Notes under the pieces: generated by a model
What the model was told of the DNA's origin: nothing
What the model saw: only the letters and a program-made list of their open reading frames with translations
Databases searched by the model: none
Program-made: the position numbers and the translations under genes
Shown: piece after piece, positions 27,054-35,556 of the stretch
How positions within the stretch are numbered: the first letter of the stretch is position 1
Layout: each line of letters starts with the position of its first letter
Assembly (NCBI GenBank): GCA_002401955.1
Contig: NVUQ01000021.1
Span: 1-50,352, forward strand
Length of the DNA stretch: 50,352 bases
Reading direction: 5' to 3'
From: Flavobacteriales bacterium
GTDB taxonomy: Bacteria; Bacteroidota; Bacteroidia; Flavobacteriales_E; Vicingaceae

Positions 27054-27482
27054 CTATTTCTGCTTAAACCCCACTAAAAGAACAGCACAACCAGAAGCTA
27101 AATTGTTAGGGTCTAACTGAGCTTCAATAATGCAGTCTAGTGTGTTAGTGATTTTAAAATCCCAAAAAGCAGAATTTGCATAATCTTTATTGGTAAACAA
27201 TAGATTTCTTTCTTTATCGAAAACAGAAAACAATAAGTTTCCATCTTCTAAGCCGCTACAAGCCGCAAATCTGTATGTGCTTCCACCGTAAAGTGTCATA
27301 TTAAATTCAGCAATTTCATCATCTAATAATAAAGACCTATAGTCTTGTCCATCAGAAATAAAGTTTGAAGTTATATGTTTGTCGCATAAAGATGCGATTG
27401 TATCACATTGTGCAAAAGATACTGTATAAGTAACTAATCCAATTACTAAAGCTAATGTTTTAAATATGTTGTTCTTTTTCAT
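27054..27482 (-). CDS. small secreted protein of unknown function
   Basis: This 142-residue protein has a clear signal peptide (cleavage after TVSFAQ). The mature part has four or five Cys (CDTIASLCDKH, AACSGLE, LDCIIE, ASGCAVLL) that could form disulfides. The strand pattern (STYRFAACSG, NLLFSVFDKERNLLFT) looks like a jelly-roll or PPC-type domain that hides or displays a surface, but I cannot assign a family. It follows the lipoprotein gene by 30 bases and shares its transcript, ending in the strong terminator at 27006-27038. Confidence 0.72.
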   Translation of the reverse strand: MKKNNIFKTLALVIGLVTYTVSFAQCDTIASLCDKHITSNFISDGQDYRSLLLDDEIAEFNMTLYGGSTYRFAACSGLEDGNLLFSVFDKERNLLFTNKDYANSAFWDFKITNTLDCIIEAQLDPNNLASGCAVLLVGFKQK

Positions 27483-27512
27483 GTGTTTTTATTTAAATCT
27501 CTTAAATATCTA

Positions 27513-28418
27513 TTAACTAATAATTTCGATTCTTATTTGCATTACTTTATCAGTAATTGCTTTTAATTGATCGTCAGAAATATTTACAACTGTAGTGCTA
27601 TTAATTGTAGTTGTTTTGTTTTCAATATCAACTGAAGACTTAACATAAGTATATGTTGATTCTACTTGCTCATAAATTTCGTTTAGCTCCATTAAATCGT
27701 CAATTAATTTAGTAAACTCTGGTTTACTGTAATAAGGAGTTAATAATTTGATAAGATTATAAACAGTTGTTTTTTGCTCACCAATTCTTTTAATAACATC
27801 TTTGTTGCCTGTCATTTTAGCTGTGCTAGTAGCAAAGTATAAACTTTCTATCCATCCACCAGCTAAAATTAAACCACCGATATCATTTTGTTGATTTCCT
27901 TTTAAGTACCTGTCGCTAGATTTGTAAGCATCAGAAACTAAAACCAATAATGAATCTTGATTTCCAATGTTTTTTTCAAATCTTTCAACTAATTCTAAAT
28001 CAAAAGCGTTGCTTACACCTAAATCATCAGCAATAGATTTAACTGCTGTTAAGAAAGAGATAGCATCTTGTGTTTGATCATACATGGTAACATAACCTAA
28101 ATCAGCACCATAAATACCAAGATTAATCGCTTTTTTAAAGCTAGTAGAGTAGTTGGTAACTTTAGATGGAGCATTTAAAATATCCTTGTTATAGTTTGTT
28201 CCAGCATTTTTAATCAACATTGCAGTTTGGATAGGAGAGGGGATGCTAAAAACTTTCCCGTCAATTTCCATTAATTGAGTGCTGTTAGGATCTTTTTCTT
28301 CTATAGGATTCTCTATTTGATCTACAGTAGGCTCTTCACCTCCGCAACTTACTGCTAAAACAGCTAATACTGATAAAGTAAAAACTTGATTCTTTAGGTT
28401 AAAATATTTCTTTGTCAT
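27513..28418 (-). CDS. helical lipoprotein of unknown function
   Basis: I start at the ATG at 28418, giving 301 residues. The frame is open 14 codons further but those residues spoil the signal. The leader ends in a lipobox (LAVLAVSC) followed by GGEEP, indicating a lipid-anchored protein. The mature chain is largely alpha-helical with regular Leu/Ile spacing, and I find no catalytic motif. The sequence NLGIYGADLGYVTMYDQTQ is distinctive for a Bacteroidota-restricted group of uncharacterised proteins, but I cannot name it. It is the first gene of a two-gene unit with the small secreted protein. Confidence 0.75.
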   Translation of the reverse strand: MTKKYFNLKNQVFTLSVLAVLAVSCGGEEPTVDQIENPIEEKDPNSTQLMEIDGKVFSIPSPIQTAMLIKNAGTNYNKDILNAPSKVTNYSTSFKKAINLGIYGADLGYVTMYDQTQDAISFLTAVKSIADDLGVSNAFDLELVERFEKNIGNQDSLLVLVSDAYKSSDRYLKGNQQNDIGGLILAGGWIESLYFATSTAKMTGNKDVIKRIGEQKTTVYNLIKLLTPYYSKPEFTKLIDDLMELNEIYEQVESTYTYVKSSVDIENKTTTINSTTVVNISDDQLKAITDKVMQIRIEIIS

Positions 28419-28513
28419 CGATATTGTTTTAGAAAATTTTCTGTGCTTACAAATAAACAAAAAAACTTCAATATTAGAAACAATTTTTGTCGATTAATTA
28501 GCAGTTTTTACGG

Positions 28514-30328
28514 TTAATCGCTAAATATTTTTGTATGAAACATAAAATATCTCAAAATTAGAAATGAGATTGTAGCAATTATTAGGTTGATTATACCGTA
28601 ATAATAATCTTGAAAAATCATTTTTCCAATAAAAAAAAGCAATGAATACGTTAGTGTTGTAGCACTTATCCAACATATTATTAGTGAAGGAATTTGAGAT
28701 TTTGTTTTAGGAATATTAAGTTTTGTTTTAATATTATTCCATGCACCCTCCGGTTCAACTTGCAAATAGAATTTTTTTAATGTTTCATCATTTTCGGGTT
28801 TGGTAAAAAAAGTAACCAGTAACCAAATTATTGTTGTAAATAAAGTTGTACTTAATAATATCCCTTCGTTAGCAATAAAATTATTCTGAAATTCATCCGG
28901 AGCTACCTCGTACTCAAACATTGGGGCAAGTACAAATTTGCTTAAGCTATACCCAACAATAGGAGCAAGAGTGGCAGAAATTTCACTCCAAATATTAATT
29001 CTGCTCCAATACCAACGTAAAATTAAAACAGCTCCTAATCCTGCTGAAGATGCAATTAAAAAACGAGCTGCTCCATCAATGGTATCAATAAATGAAGTAA
29101 TTATTAAAGCGATAACCATAATTAAACCAGTAAATAGTCTTCCCACTTTAACCAATTTCTTTTGACTGGTTTCTATTCCATTATCTTCAGCCTGTCTTTT
29201 ATATAAGTCGTTAGTTAAATAACTTGCCCCCCAGTTTAATTGAGTAGAAATAGTGCTCATGTAAGCACCTAAAAAAGCTGTAAATAAAAGACCTCTAAGT
29301 CCTGTTGGCATAAAATCTCGCATAGCCATCACAAAACCATTACCTGCTTCATTCATTGCTAAATTGGGGTATACAACTAAAGCACATAAACCAACAATAA
29401 TCCATGGCCAAGGGCGAATAGCGTAATGTGCTATTTGAAAAAATAAGGTGGCAAAAACAGCGTGTTTTTCGTTTTTGGTACTCATCATTCGTTGAGAAAT
29501 GTAGCCGCCTCCACCAGGTTCGTTTCCTGGGTACCAGCTTGCCCACCATTGAACCGCTATAAAAGAAAAGAACGCACCAATAGTCAGCCCAAAAGTTCCA
29601 ATAGCAGAACCCGTACTGTTAATGTTTGGAAAAAAATCAAAACGCCATTCGGGGAGTTTTTCTTTTAAGCCTGTAACACCGCCAACATCTTCAGAATTAA
29701 GCATAATAACGGCTAAAATAATGCAGCCAACCATAGCTAAAATAAATTGAACAGCATCTGTAATGGCAACCCCTAACAATCCTGAGAGAGAAGCATAAAT
29801 AGCTATTAAGACCATTAAAACTCCTATGTACATAAATGCCGTTTGGTAATCAATGTCTAAAAAAATGATAAGAATTTTTATCATTGCAGCGTTTACCCAT
29901 CCAATAATTATAGTGTTAAAGAAAACCCCTAAGTAAACAGATTTAAATTTTCTAAAAAGTTTTGCAGCTTTACCAGAATATCGTAATTCCAAAAACTCTA
30001 ATTCTGTTAATACATTTGCTTTTCGCCACATTTTAGCAAAAAAGAAAGTGGTGAGCATGCCACCAATAAGCATATTCCACCATAACCAGTTTCCAGAGAT
30101 CCCATTTTTTTTAACTACTTCAGCTACCCATAAAGGGGTGTCGGCAGCAAAAGTGGTAGCAACCATCGATATTCCGGCAATGTACCAAGGTAAGTTTCTC
30201 CCTGCTAAAAAAAAGTCGGTTAAAGAACCACTTGCTTTATTTTTAAACTTTAATCCTATGTATAAGGTAATTGCTAAAAATACAACTACGATTATCCAAT
30301 CAATCAATTCTAAAACCATAATTTCCAC
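28514..30328 (-). CDS. sodium:solute symporter family transporter (SSS)
   Basis: A polytopic protein of up to 604 residues with 13-15 hydrophobic segments and SSS landmarks: FLAGRNLPWYIAGISMVATT in the first helices, ADTPLWVAEV, and LGAYMSTISTQLNWGASYLT, which corresponds to the sodium-binding helix. It imports an organic solute with sodium at the inner membrane. The substrate is not predictable; neighbours of this type in Bacteroidota carry sugars or sialic-acid-like compounds. The start could be the first ATG (30328) or the one three codons later. It is divergent from the DUF58 gene, with a 70-base shared upstream region. Confidence 0.88.
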   Translation of the reverse strand: MEIMVLELIDWIIVVVFLAITLYIGLKFKNKASGSLTDFFLAGRNLPWYIAGISMVATTFAADTPLWVAEVVKKNGISGNWLWWNMLIGGMLTTFFFAKMWRKANVLTELEFLELRYSGKAAKLFRKFKSVYLGVFFNTIIIGWVNAAMIKILIIFLDIDYQTAFMYIGVLMVLIAIYASLSGLLGVAITDAVQFILAMVGCIILAVIMLNSEDVGGVTGLKEKLPEWRFDFFPNINSTGSAIGTFGLTIGAFFSFIAVQWWASWYPGNEPGGGGYISQRMMSTKNEKHAVFATLFFQIAHYAIRPWPWIIVGLCALVVYPNLAMNEAGNGFVMAMRDFMPTGLRGLLFTAFLGAYMSTISTQLNWGASYLTNDLYKRQAEDNGIETSQKKLVKVGRLFTGLIMVIALIITSFIDTIDGAARFLIASSAGLGAVLILRWYWSRINIWSEISATLAPIVGYSLSKFVLAPMFEYEVAPDEFQNNFIANEGILLSTTLFTTIIWLLVTFFTKPENDETLKKFYLQVEPEGAWNNIKTKLNIPKTKSQIPSLIICWISATTLTYSLLFFIGKMIFQDYYYGIINLIIATISFLILRYFMFHTKIFSD

Positions 30329-30398
30329 TAATAATTCAGGAAAAATAATAAAGTTTGAGGATTGAATAGTAATTTCGAAAAATCGTTATTAACAATTG

Positions 30399-31328
30399 AT
30401 GAGTCATAATATAGATATACAACAAATACAGCGTTATTCTAAATTAGAATTAATTGCAAAGCAAATTGTAGAAGGTTTTGTTACCGGATTACACAAAAGT
30501 CCTTTTCATGGTTTTTCGGTAGAGTTTGCAGAACATAGAATGTATAACCCCGGAGAATCTACAAGACATGTTGATTGGAAGCTGTATGGAAGAACTGAAA
30601 AACTATTCATTAAAAAATACGAGGAAGAAACCAATTTAAGGTGTCATATGATTATAGATGGATCATCATCCATGTATTTTCCAGAAATAGATTATAATAG
30701 TAGTGAAGCATTTAATAAGATAAAGTTTTCGGTTTATGCAACCGCTGCCATTATGAATTTAATGAAAAAACAGAGGGATGCTGTTGGTCTGAGTATTTTT
30801 TCTGATAAGTTGGATGTGCATACGCCTGATAAATCAAGTACCATACATCATAAACGATTAACTAATGAATTAGAAAATTTAATAAACAATCCGAAAGTAA
30901 ATACAAAAACTGCTACAGTAAAAGCATTGCATACTATTGCAGAAAGTGTTCATAAACGTTCTTTAATTATTTTATTTAGTGATATGATGGAGAATGTTAC
31001 TGGACAAGAAGATCTTTTTGAAGCCTTACAACATTTAAAGTACAATAAACATGAGGTAATTTTATTTCATACCATTGATAAAGAAAAAGAATTGAATTTT
31101 AAATTTGAAAACAGACCTTATCAATTTATTGACTTAGAAACGGGGGAAGAGGTTAAAGTTCATCCTAATGATGTAAGAGAAAAGTATATTGAAGAAATTA
31201 CAAAAAGAACAGCAAGATTAAAAACTCGTTGTTTACAATTTGGAATTGAATTGGTAGAAATAGATGTAAATCAGGGGTTTAACATTTTATTAGAAACTTA
31301 CTTGCTGAAAAGAAAAAAAATGATGTAA
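30399..31328 (+). CDS. DUF58 domain protein (vWA-like)
   Basis: I choose ATG 30399 (MSHNIDIQQIQRYSKLELIA) over the TTG one codon earlier, giving 309 residues. The DUF58 core is GFSVEFAEHRMYNPGESTRH with VDWKLYGRTEKLFIKKYEEE, followed by a vWA-like segment with the metal-site start MIIDGSSSMYF. DUF58 proteins usually accompany MoxR-type AAA+ ATPases and vWA proteins of the BatA/BatB type. None is adjacent here, so its partner must lie elsewhere. It is cytoplasmic, with no membrane segment. The 170 bases after its stop lead to the tRNA promoter without a clear terminator. Confidence 0.88.
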   Translation: MSHNIDIQQIQRYSKLELIAKQIVEGFVTGLHKSPFHGFSVEFAEHRMYNPGESTRHVDWKLYGRTEKLFIKKYEEETNLRCHMIIDGSSSMYFPEIDYNSSEAFNKIKFSVYATAAIMNLMKKQRDAVGLSIFSDKLDVHTPDKSSTIHHKRLTNELENLINNPKVNTKTATVKALHTIAESVHKRSLIILFSDMMENVTGQEDLFEALQHLKYNKHEVILFHTIDKEKELNFKFENRPYQFIDLETGEEVKVHPNDVREKYIEEITKRTARLKTRCLQFGIELVEIDVNQGFNILLETYLLKRKKMM

Positions 31329-31343
31329 TTTTTTTTCAATTCT

Positions 31344-31376
31344 CTTGTGATAATAAAAAACATTAATATATATTTG
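31344..31376 (+). promoter_or_regulatory. promoter for tRNA-Asp
   Basis: TATATTTG at 31369-31376 matches TAnnTTTG exactly, and CTTG at 31344-31347 lies at a reasonable -33 distance. The transcript would start near 31383 and reach the tRNA after about 117 bases of leader. That leader holds a hairpin AAAACAT/ATGTTTT with a T tract (31465-31487), which could attenuate or direct processing. Confidence 0.45.
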
Positions 31377-31499
31377 CAGCCCCTTAACGGGGAAAGTTCT
31401 TATAAAAATTTCGAATAGAAATAAAAGATAAAAGCGCTCAACGGAAGTTGATCGTAAAAAACCTAAAACATTCATTGGATGTTTTTTAAATGGTTTTTT

Positions 31500-31576
31500 G
31501 GTCTGGTAGTTCAGTTGGTTAGAATACCTGCCTGTCACGCAGGGGGTCGCGGGTTCGAGTCCCGTCCAGACCGCCA
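31500..31576 (+). tRNA. tRNA-Asp (anticodon GTC)
   Basis: A 77-base tRNA including an encoded CCA. The acceptor stem GGTCTGG pairs with CCAGACC (31566-31572), followed by discriminator G and CCA. The anticodon stem CCTGC/GCAGG (31527-31531 and 31539-31543) encloses loop CTGTCAC with anticodon GTC at 31534-31536. The T arm has GGTTCGAGTC. All arms are intact. Two degenerate copies of its 3' end occur downstream, consistent with use of this gene as an integration target. Confidence 0.98.
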
Positions 31577-31601
31577 ACAACGTTTTAAGTAAATGTTTAA
31601 A

Positions 31602-31629
31602 AGCCTCACTTTTTAGTGGGGCTTTTTTT
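31602..31629 (+). terminator. terminator of the tRNA-Asp transcript
   Basis: AGCCTCACT (31602-31610) pairs with AGTGGGGCT (31615-31623) across a TTTT loop, with one G-U pair, and a run of T follows. It lies 25 bases after the tRNA. Confidence 0.88.
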
Positions 31630-31700
31630 GTGACTAAATGTTTCAGAGCAGGAAAATAATAACACAATATACTAATGGTATCAAATGGGTGGGAGGTATA

Positions 31701-31757
31701 GTTGTATTCCTGTCCTGACCGCGAATAAGCCTCATAGATACATGAGGCTTCTTTGTT
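31701..31757 (+). other. degenerate copy of the tRNA-Asp 3' end followed by a terminator hairpin
   Basis: Bases 31701-31724 align with tRNA bases 31553-31576 at 18 of 24 positions, including TCC, GTCC and GACCGC. A perfect nine-pair hairpin AAGCCTCAT/ATGAGGCTT (31727-31735 and 31742-31750) with CTTTGTTT follows, just as the real tRNA is followed by its terminator. This is probably a remnant of a duplicated tRNA end or an att site. The rest of 31630-31986 shows no gene on either strand. Confidence 0.5.
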
Positions 31758-31986
31758 TCCATGAGTTTGTACTGACAGTAAAGTTGTCACAAATCGTCAT
31801 AGGAAGTCAGAATACGTCAAAATGTTTTAGGATTTGTTTCAGGGTGAGAGTGAAAATGTTTCAGGATATGATAACCATATAAGGTTTAGCTCTTTTCATA
31901 CTAATCTTAATATTCTTTTTTAAACAAGTAATTTCGCTTGAAAGGTTACCTTTTTAAATTTTCGACATATAAAGGAAAAAAAGCTT

Positions 31987-32523
31987 ATGAAAGATTTAGA
32001 AATTATCGAAGAAATCCAAAGAGGAGATCGGGAGGTTGGACTTAAAATTCTTTACAAAGAATTTCCTAAAGTGAAAATCAAGATTCTATCTACAGGAGGA
32101 ACCAAAGAAATTGCTCAAGAAATATTTAATGATAGTCTCCTTTTGTTAGTCGAAAAAGTTGAGCAGCCAGATTTTGAGTTAACATCGAAACTAACCACTT
32201 ATTTATTTGGAATAGCTCGTTTGTTATGGATGAATGAATTAAGAAGACAAAACAAACGACAAGAATTGGAGTGGAGTGATGCACTGATCGTTACGAACGA
32301 AGATATGGAGTATGACGAGGAAAAAGAAAGAAAATTATTGGCGATAGAGAACATTATGAATCGGATCTCTGCAAAATGTAAACAGTTGTTTAAGCTATTT
32401 TATTATCATAATGAGTCTATGAAATTCATTGCAGATAAACTTAATTTCTCAAGCATTAATTCTGCAAAAACGCAGAAATACAAATGCCTGGAGAAGGCAA
32501 TTCAATTATCACAAACCATTTAA
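31987..32523 (+). CDS. ECF-type RNA polymerase sigma factor
   Basis: A 178-residue sigma-70-family protein. Region 2 spans about residues 10-90 (IAQEIFNDSLLLLVEKV, LTTYLFGIARLLWMNELRR) and region 4 about 115-170 (IMNRISAKCKQLFKLFYYHN and MKFIADKLNFSSINSAKTQK, the helix-turn-helix). Region 4 ends in KCLEKAIQLSQ, typical of Bacteroidota ECF factors. The next gene, 11 bases downstream, encodes a membrane protein with an anti-sigma-like cytoplasmic tail, so this factor is presumably held at the membrane until a periplasmic signal arrives. Its regulon is unknown. A weak TAAATTTT box lies about 30 bases before the ATG. Confidence 0.9.
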   Translation: MKDLEIIEEIQRGDREVGLKILYKEFPKVKIKILSTGGTKEIAQEIFNDSLLLLVEKVEQPDFELTSKLTTYLFGIARLLWMNELRRQNKRQELEWSDALIVTNEDMEYDEEKERKLLAIENIMNRISAKCKQLFKLFYYHNESMKFIADKLNFSSINSAKTQKYKCLEKAIQLSQTI

Positions 32524-32534
32524 TCCCCTACGTC

Positions 32535-34769
32535 ATGAGAAATAATTTAGAACAGATAGAGAATATAGAAAAATACTTATTAGGCAAAATGTCTGATGAG
32601 GATAAAAATAAGTTTGAAGCTGAAATTGTACAAGATGAACAATTGAAACTACAGGTTGAAAACCAAAGATTAGTAATTAAGGCTATTAAAAGAAAGCACC
32701 TGAAAACAGACATCAAAAAAGTTAGTGGAAAAGGAGGTGGTAATTTATGGCTAAAAATAGGTGGGGTGATGGTCGTTTTGGCTATCACAATGTTCTATTA
32801 CATGAATACAACTAATAAATCAGCTGTGGTGTTATCCGATGTTCAACAAGTGGTTACAGAAGATTACCGGTTTAATGGATTGAAAACTTGGGTGACACCT
32901 TCGGTTCAGCGGTTTTCGATAAATGCAGTAGATGGAGCTACAATCGAAGGGAAAAACGGAACGCTAATTATTGTTCCTAGCCATGCTTTTCTTGATAAAG
33001 ATGGTCAGGTCGTAGAAGGTAAAGTTGATTTTGAGTTAATAGAGGCTTTAACATTGGATGATATGATTCTTTATAATCTCACCACTACCGCTGATGGTAG
33101 AACTTTAGAGACCGGAGGAATGTTTTACACTAATGCAACGGAGAACGGAGAAGCACTTATTATAAATCCTGATAGGCCGTTGTATGTAGAAATACTAACT
33201 GCAGAACCAAAGGAAGGTATGATGGCTTTTAAAGGGGAAATAACAGAAGAAGGGAACATCAACTGGAAGGACCCTATTCAGCTAATGAAGTTTTTAGTGA
33301 AGGTAGATTTTGAAGAGTTAGATTTTCTTCCAGACGGTTTTGAACAACTAGTAAAAGATGAAGGTAGGGATTCCAAATTATACTTAAAAACGAAGGCTCA
33401 GATAGATAGTTTGTATTATACTTTACTTTATAATGAATATGAATCGAGTATAAATGATAGTTTGGTGATTATGCAGGCACCTTTTGAAGAAAGCAATTCA
33501 AGTATAAGGTATCTTGTTCAGCAGGTTCAGGATGGGTATTATAGAGATGAGGCTGCTGAAGAAGTAGTAATGACTGAAGCTCTGTTAAGTTGTGGAATAG
33601 ACCCCTTAACAGTTAAATCTATTCGATCAAAAGAATTCACCAATACATTTATCGCAACTAATGAATTTGAAGAAAGGATAGGGGAGTTGCATAGAATGGA
33701 TAACGGAGATGCTTTAGTGCAATTGTATATCCATAATTTGGCAAAACCAATGTGGGAAGTAGATATTCTGGTAGCACAACAATTGTCAGGAAAAGATAAG
33801 ATCTTGTTTGATGCTTTTGCTGCTCAAAGACTAACCAATCTCAAGGATGCTGAAATATATCAAGATCGTTTATCAGCTTTCTACAAGGAAAAGAAAGTGT
33901 TGAGTAAACAGGCAGTTAGAAAGGTGAAAAGAAATTTGGCTAAAAAGGATAGGCAACAATTGACTCAACTGTATAGTGAATTGAATGAATTAAGAATAAA
34001 GGCAAGTGTTGAATATGATGGTGGGATATATCGAAGAATCAATAGCTCTATTGCTGGCAACATCCCTGCCCCTAATGCGGCAACAAGTAATGTTTATGCA
34101 ACTCCATGGTATACTTTTGGATGGGCAAATATCGATTGCTATTTAAAGTACCTAGATAATAGGAGTAAGGAGGTTGATGTTATTGTGAATAATACTTTTT
34201 CGGATGTTAAAGCATATCAGTGGTTAAATATTATCCGTACTCTAACACCACTTAAGATGGTTGAGAACAAGGGAGTGGCGGTGTTTCCAGCAGAAGGAGC
34301 AAAAGGAGCAGAAGGGATGAAAGATACTTATACCATTTCCATTTCCAGAGATGGTGATCAATTTGCTTGGTCATCGTTACGCTATAATCCTTATGAAAAT
34401 GATTCTATTGTTGTGGAGCAAACACTCATTTCTTTGGAAGATTTAAAAGAAAAGTTATTGGCTTTTGATCAGAGTACATCTCCGCTTATTGAGCGACTAA
34501 AAACAGCTGAAGAATATCTAAAAGAAGAGATGGAGAAGAGAAAAAGAGAAGAAATGTTGGAAACTGAACGGCTGAAGGAATTGGAAAAAAGAAATGCTTA
34601 CATAGCTAAATCTAGTAGTAATAAGCGGAAAGAGATAGCTCGAAAGCAACAAGAAATGGCAGAAAGAAAAAGGTTTGAACAAGAGCTAAGAGCGATTTGT
34701 TTCCCATGTGAAACCCCTTCTCCTTCTTCTCCTAGCACATTGTCTAATGTGGAAATAGACACTCTTTGA
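32535..34769 (+). CDS. anti-sigma-like single-pass membrane protein with large periplasmic region
   Basis: I start at ATG 32535 (MRNNLEQIENIEKYLLGKMS), giving 744 residues. The longer frame from 32484 runs inside the sigma gene. Residues 1-65 resemble the cytoplasmic anti-sigma region (KYLLGKMSDEDKNKFEAEI), and a transmembrane helix follows near residues 75-93. The periplasmic part contains a domain often seen in Bacteroidota (VQRFSINAVDGATIEGKNGT, LIIVPSHAFLDKDGQVVEGK, LETGGMFYTNATENGEAL), then a long unassigned stretch. It ends in a charged coiled coil (about 655-725) and FPCETPSPSSPS. Anti-sigma proteins are usually 200-400 residues; the extra length suggests direct sensing of an envelope ligand or a structural role. 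The function is inferred from position and the N-terminus. Confidence 0.72.
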   Translation: MRNNLEQIENIEKYLLGKMSDEDKNKFEAEIVQDEQLKLQVENQRLVIKAIKRKHLKTDIKKVSGKGGGNLWLKIGGVMVVLAITMFYYMNTTNKSAVVLSDVQQVVTEDYRFNGLKTWVTPSVQRFSINAVDGATIEGKNGTLIIVPSHAFLDKDGQVVEGKVDFELIEALTLDDMILYNLTTTADGRTLETGGMFYTNATENGEALIINPDRPLYVEILTAEPKEGMMAFKGEITEEGNINWKDPIQLMKFLVKVDFEELDFLPDGFEQLVKDEGRDSKLYLKTKAQIDSLYYTLLYNEYESSINDSLVIMQAPFEESNSSIRYLVQQVQDGYYRDEAAEEVVMTEALLSCGIDPLTVKSIRSKEFTNTFIATNEFEERIGELHRMDNGDALVQLYIHNLAKPMWEVDILVAQQLSGKDKILFDAFAAQRLTNLKDAEIYQDRLSAFYKEKKVLSKQAVRKVKRNLAKKDRQQLTQLYSELNELRIKASVEYDGGIYRRINSSIAGNIPAPNAATSNVYATPWYTFGWANIDCYLKYLDNRSKEVDVIVNNTFSDVKAYQWLNIIRTLTPLKMVENKGVAVFPAEGAKGAEGMKDTYTISISRDGDQFAWSSLRYNPYENDSIVVEQTLISLEDLKEKLLAFDQSTSPLIERLKTAEEYLKEEMEKRKREEMLETERLKELEKRNAYIAKSSSNKRKEIARKQQEMAERKRFEQELRAICFPCETPSPSSPSTLSNVEIDTL

Positions 34770-34822
34770 TGGGATAAATAATAGGAGGTGGGTAGCCATA
34801 GTTTTTACACTATATTTTATAC

Positions 34823-34871
34823 CTCATTGTTAAAGCCTTTTAAACATTATATACAAGGCTTTAACGATGAG
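34823..34871. repeat. large inverted repeat (17-base arms)
   Basis: The arm at 34823-34839 (CTCATTGTTAAAGCCTT) pairs with 34855-34871 at 16 of 17 positions, and the one difference is a G-U pair in RNA. The loop is 15 bases. It lies 54 bases after the anti-sigma-like gene and has no T tract, so it is not a standard terminator. It borders the decayed integrase region. Nothing else coding is apparent in 34770-35010. Confidence 0.6.
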
Positions 34872-35010
34872 TGTTTCCTGGATACTTGAAATAGTTCGTT
34901 TATTCATAAAAAAACAGGAGGAAAGTAAAATTGTCATTAAGGAGTTTTACTAAGGATGAAATGAGTTTAAAGGAATTGACTATGGTTTAGGTGGATGATA
35001 ACCTTAGTAA

Positions 35011-35385
35011 AAATCAACTAAAGTCAAACGTCTCAACAGCGTCTCAGTTGAATATTGTAAAGCAGTACAAATTTATGAAAGGTTCAAAGATGGGTGCCCA
35101 GATTCGGAATATGAGCTTCCTCAAATGTCTAATCAGAAAACTAATGTTTACCTGAAAGCAATGGCCAATCTGGACGGAATCAAGAAATATCTATCTCACT
35201 ATATAGCGAGGCACACATTTGCAACAACTGTATTGCTTGACTCTGGGGTAGATCTTAAAACAATCAGTTTCTTTATGGGGCATTCTTCGATTAAGACTAC
35301 AGAGATATATGGGAAGATTACTAAGAATAGGGCTGTTGATGTTGTGAAAATGCTTGACCAGAATATGCTAAATGAGGAGTCATAA
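35011..35385 (+). pseudogene. decayed tyrosine recombinase (C-terminal fragment)
   Basis: From a stop at 35008 to the end at 35385 the frame is open and encodes about 124 residues with no good start at its beginning; an ATG at 35125 is internal. The catalytic half of a phage-integrase-type recombinase is plain: SNQKTNVYLKAMANLDGI, HYIARHTFATTVLLDSGVDL (His-x-x-Arg), FMGHSSIKTTEIYGKIT (Gly-His and the Tyr nucleophile). The N-terminal SAM-like domain and the first catalytic Arg are missing. It is closest in style to Bacteroidota conjugative-element and genomic-island integrases. Its presence downstream of a tRNA, with degenerate tRNA-end copies nearby, marks an old integration event. Confidence 0.82.
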
Positions 35386-35504
35386 CATAGTTAATGCTTG
35401 ATTACATTGAATGTGTTATCTCTATAAATATTGTTGTTTGTATCGTAATAATACTATAATAGATGGTTATTCAGATATGATTAGCAAGTCTAAATTGTTT
35501 TTTA

Positions 35505-35512
35505 TATCTTTG
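35505..35512 (+). promoter_or_regulatory. -7 box upstream of the AbiE-type pair
   Basis: TATCTTTG matches TAnnTTTG exactly. Transcription would start near 35519, leaving about 38 bases before the ATG at 35557. No clear -33 element is seen. The preceding bases from 35386 hold no gene. Confidence 0.45.
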
Positions 35513-35556
35513 TAATACTAATATTTGTGATTATACGGATACAAACAGCAAATTCA

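Noticed and set aside
31465..31487. Terminator-like hairpin upstream of the tRNA
   Set aside because: The stem AAAACAT/ATGTTTT is AT-only and weak; mentioned only as part of the tRNA leader.
31290..31790. 166-codon minus-strand frame across the tRNA
   Set aside because: It is the antisense of tRNA-Asp; the segment LEPATPCVTGRYSNQLNY is a well-known spurious translation of tRNA regions.
32484..32534. Upstream extension of the anti-sigma-like gene
   Set aside because: The first 17 codons lie inside the sigma factor gene; ATG 32535 begins the recognisable anti-sigma-like region.
35527..35556. GTG start ten codons before the AbiEi-type ATG
   Set aside because: Too close to the predicted transcription start and adds no conserved residues; kept as a minor alternative.
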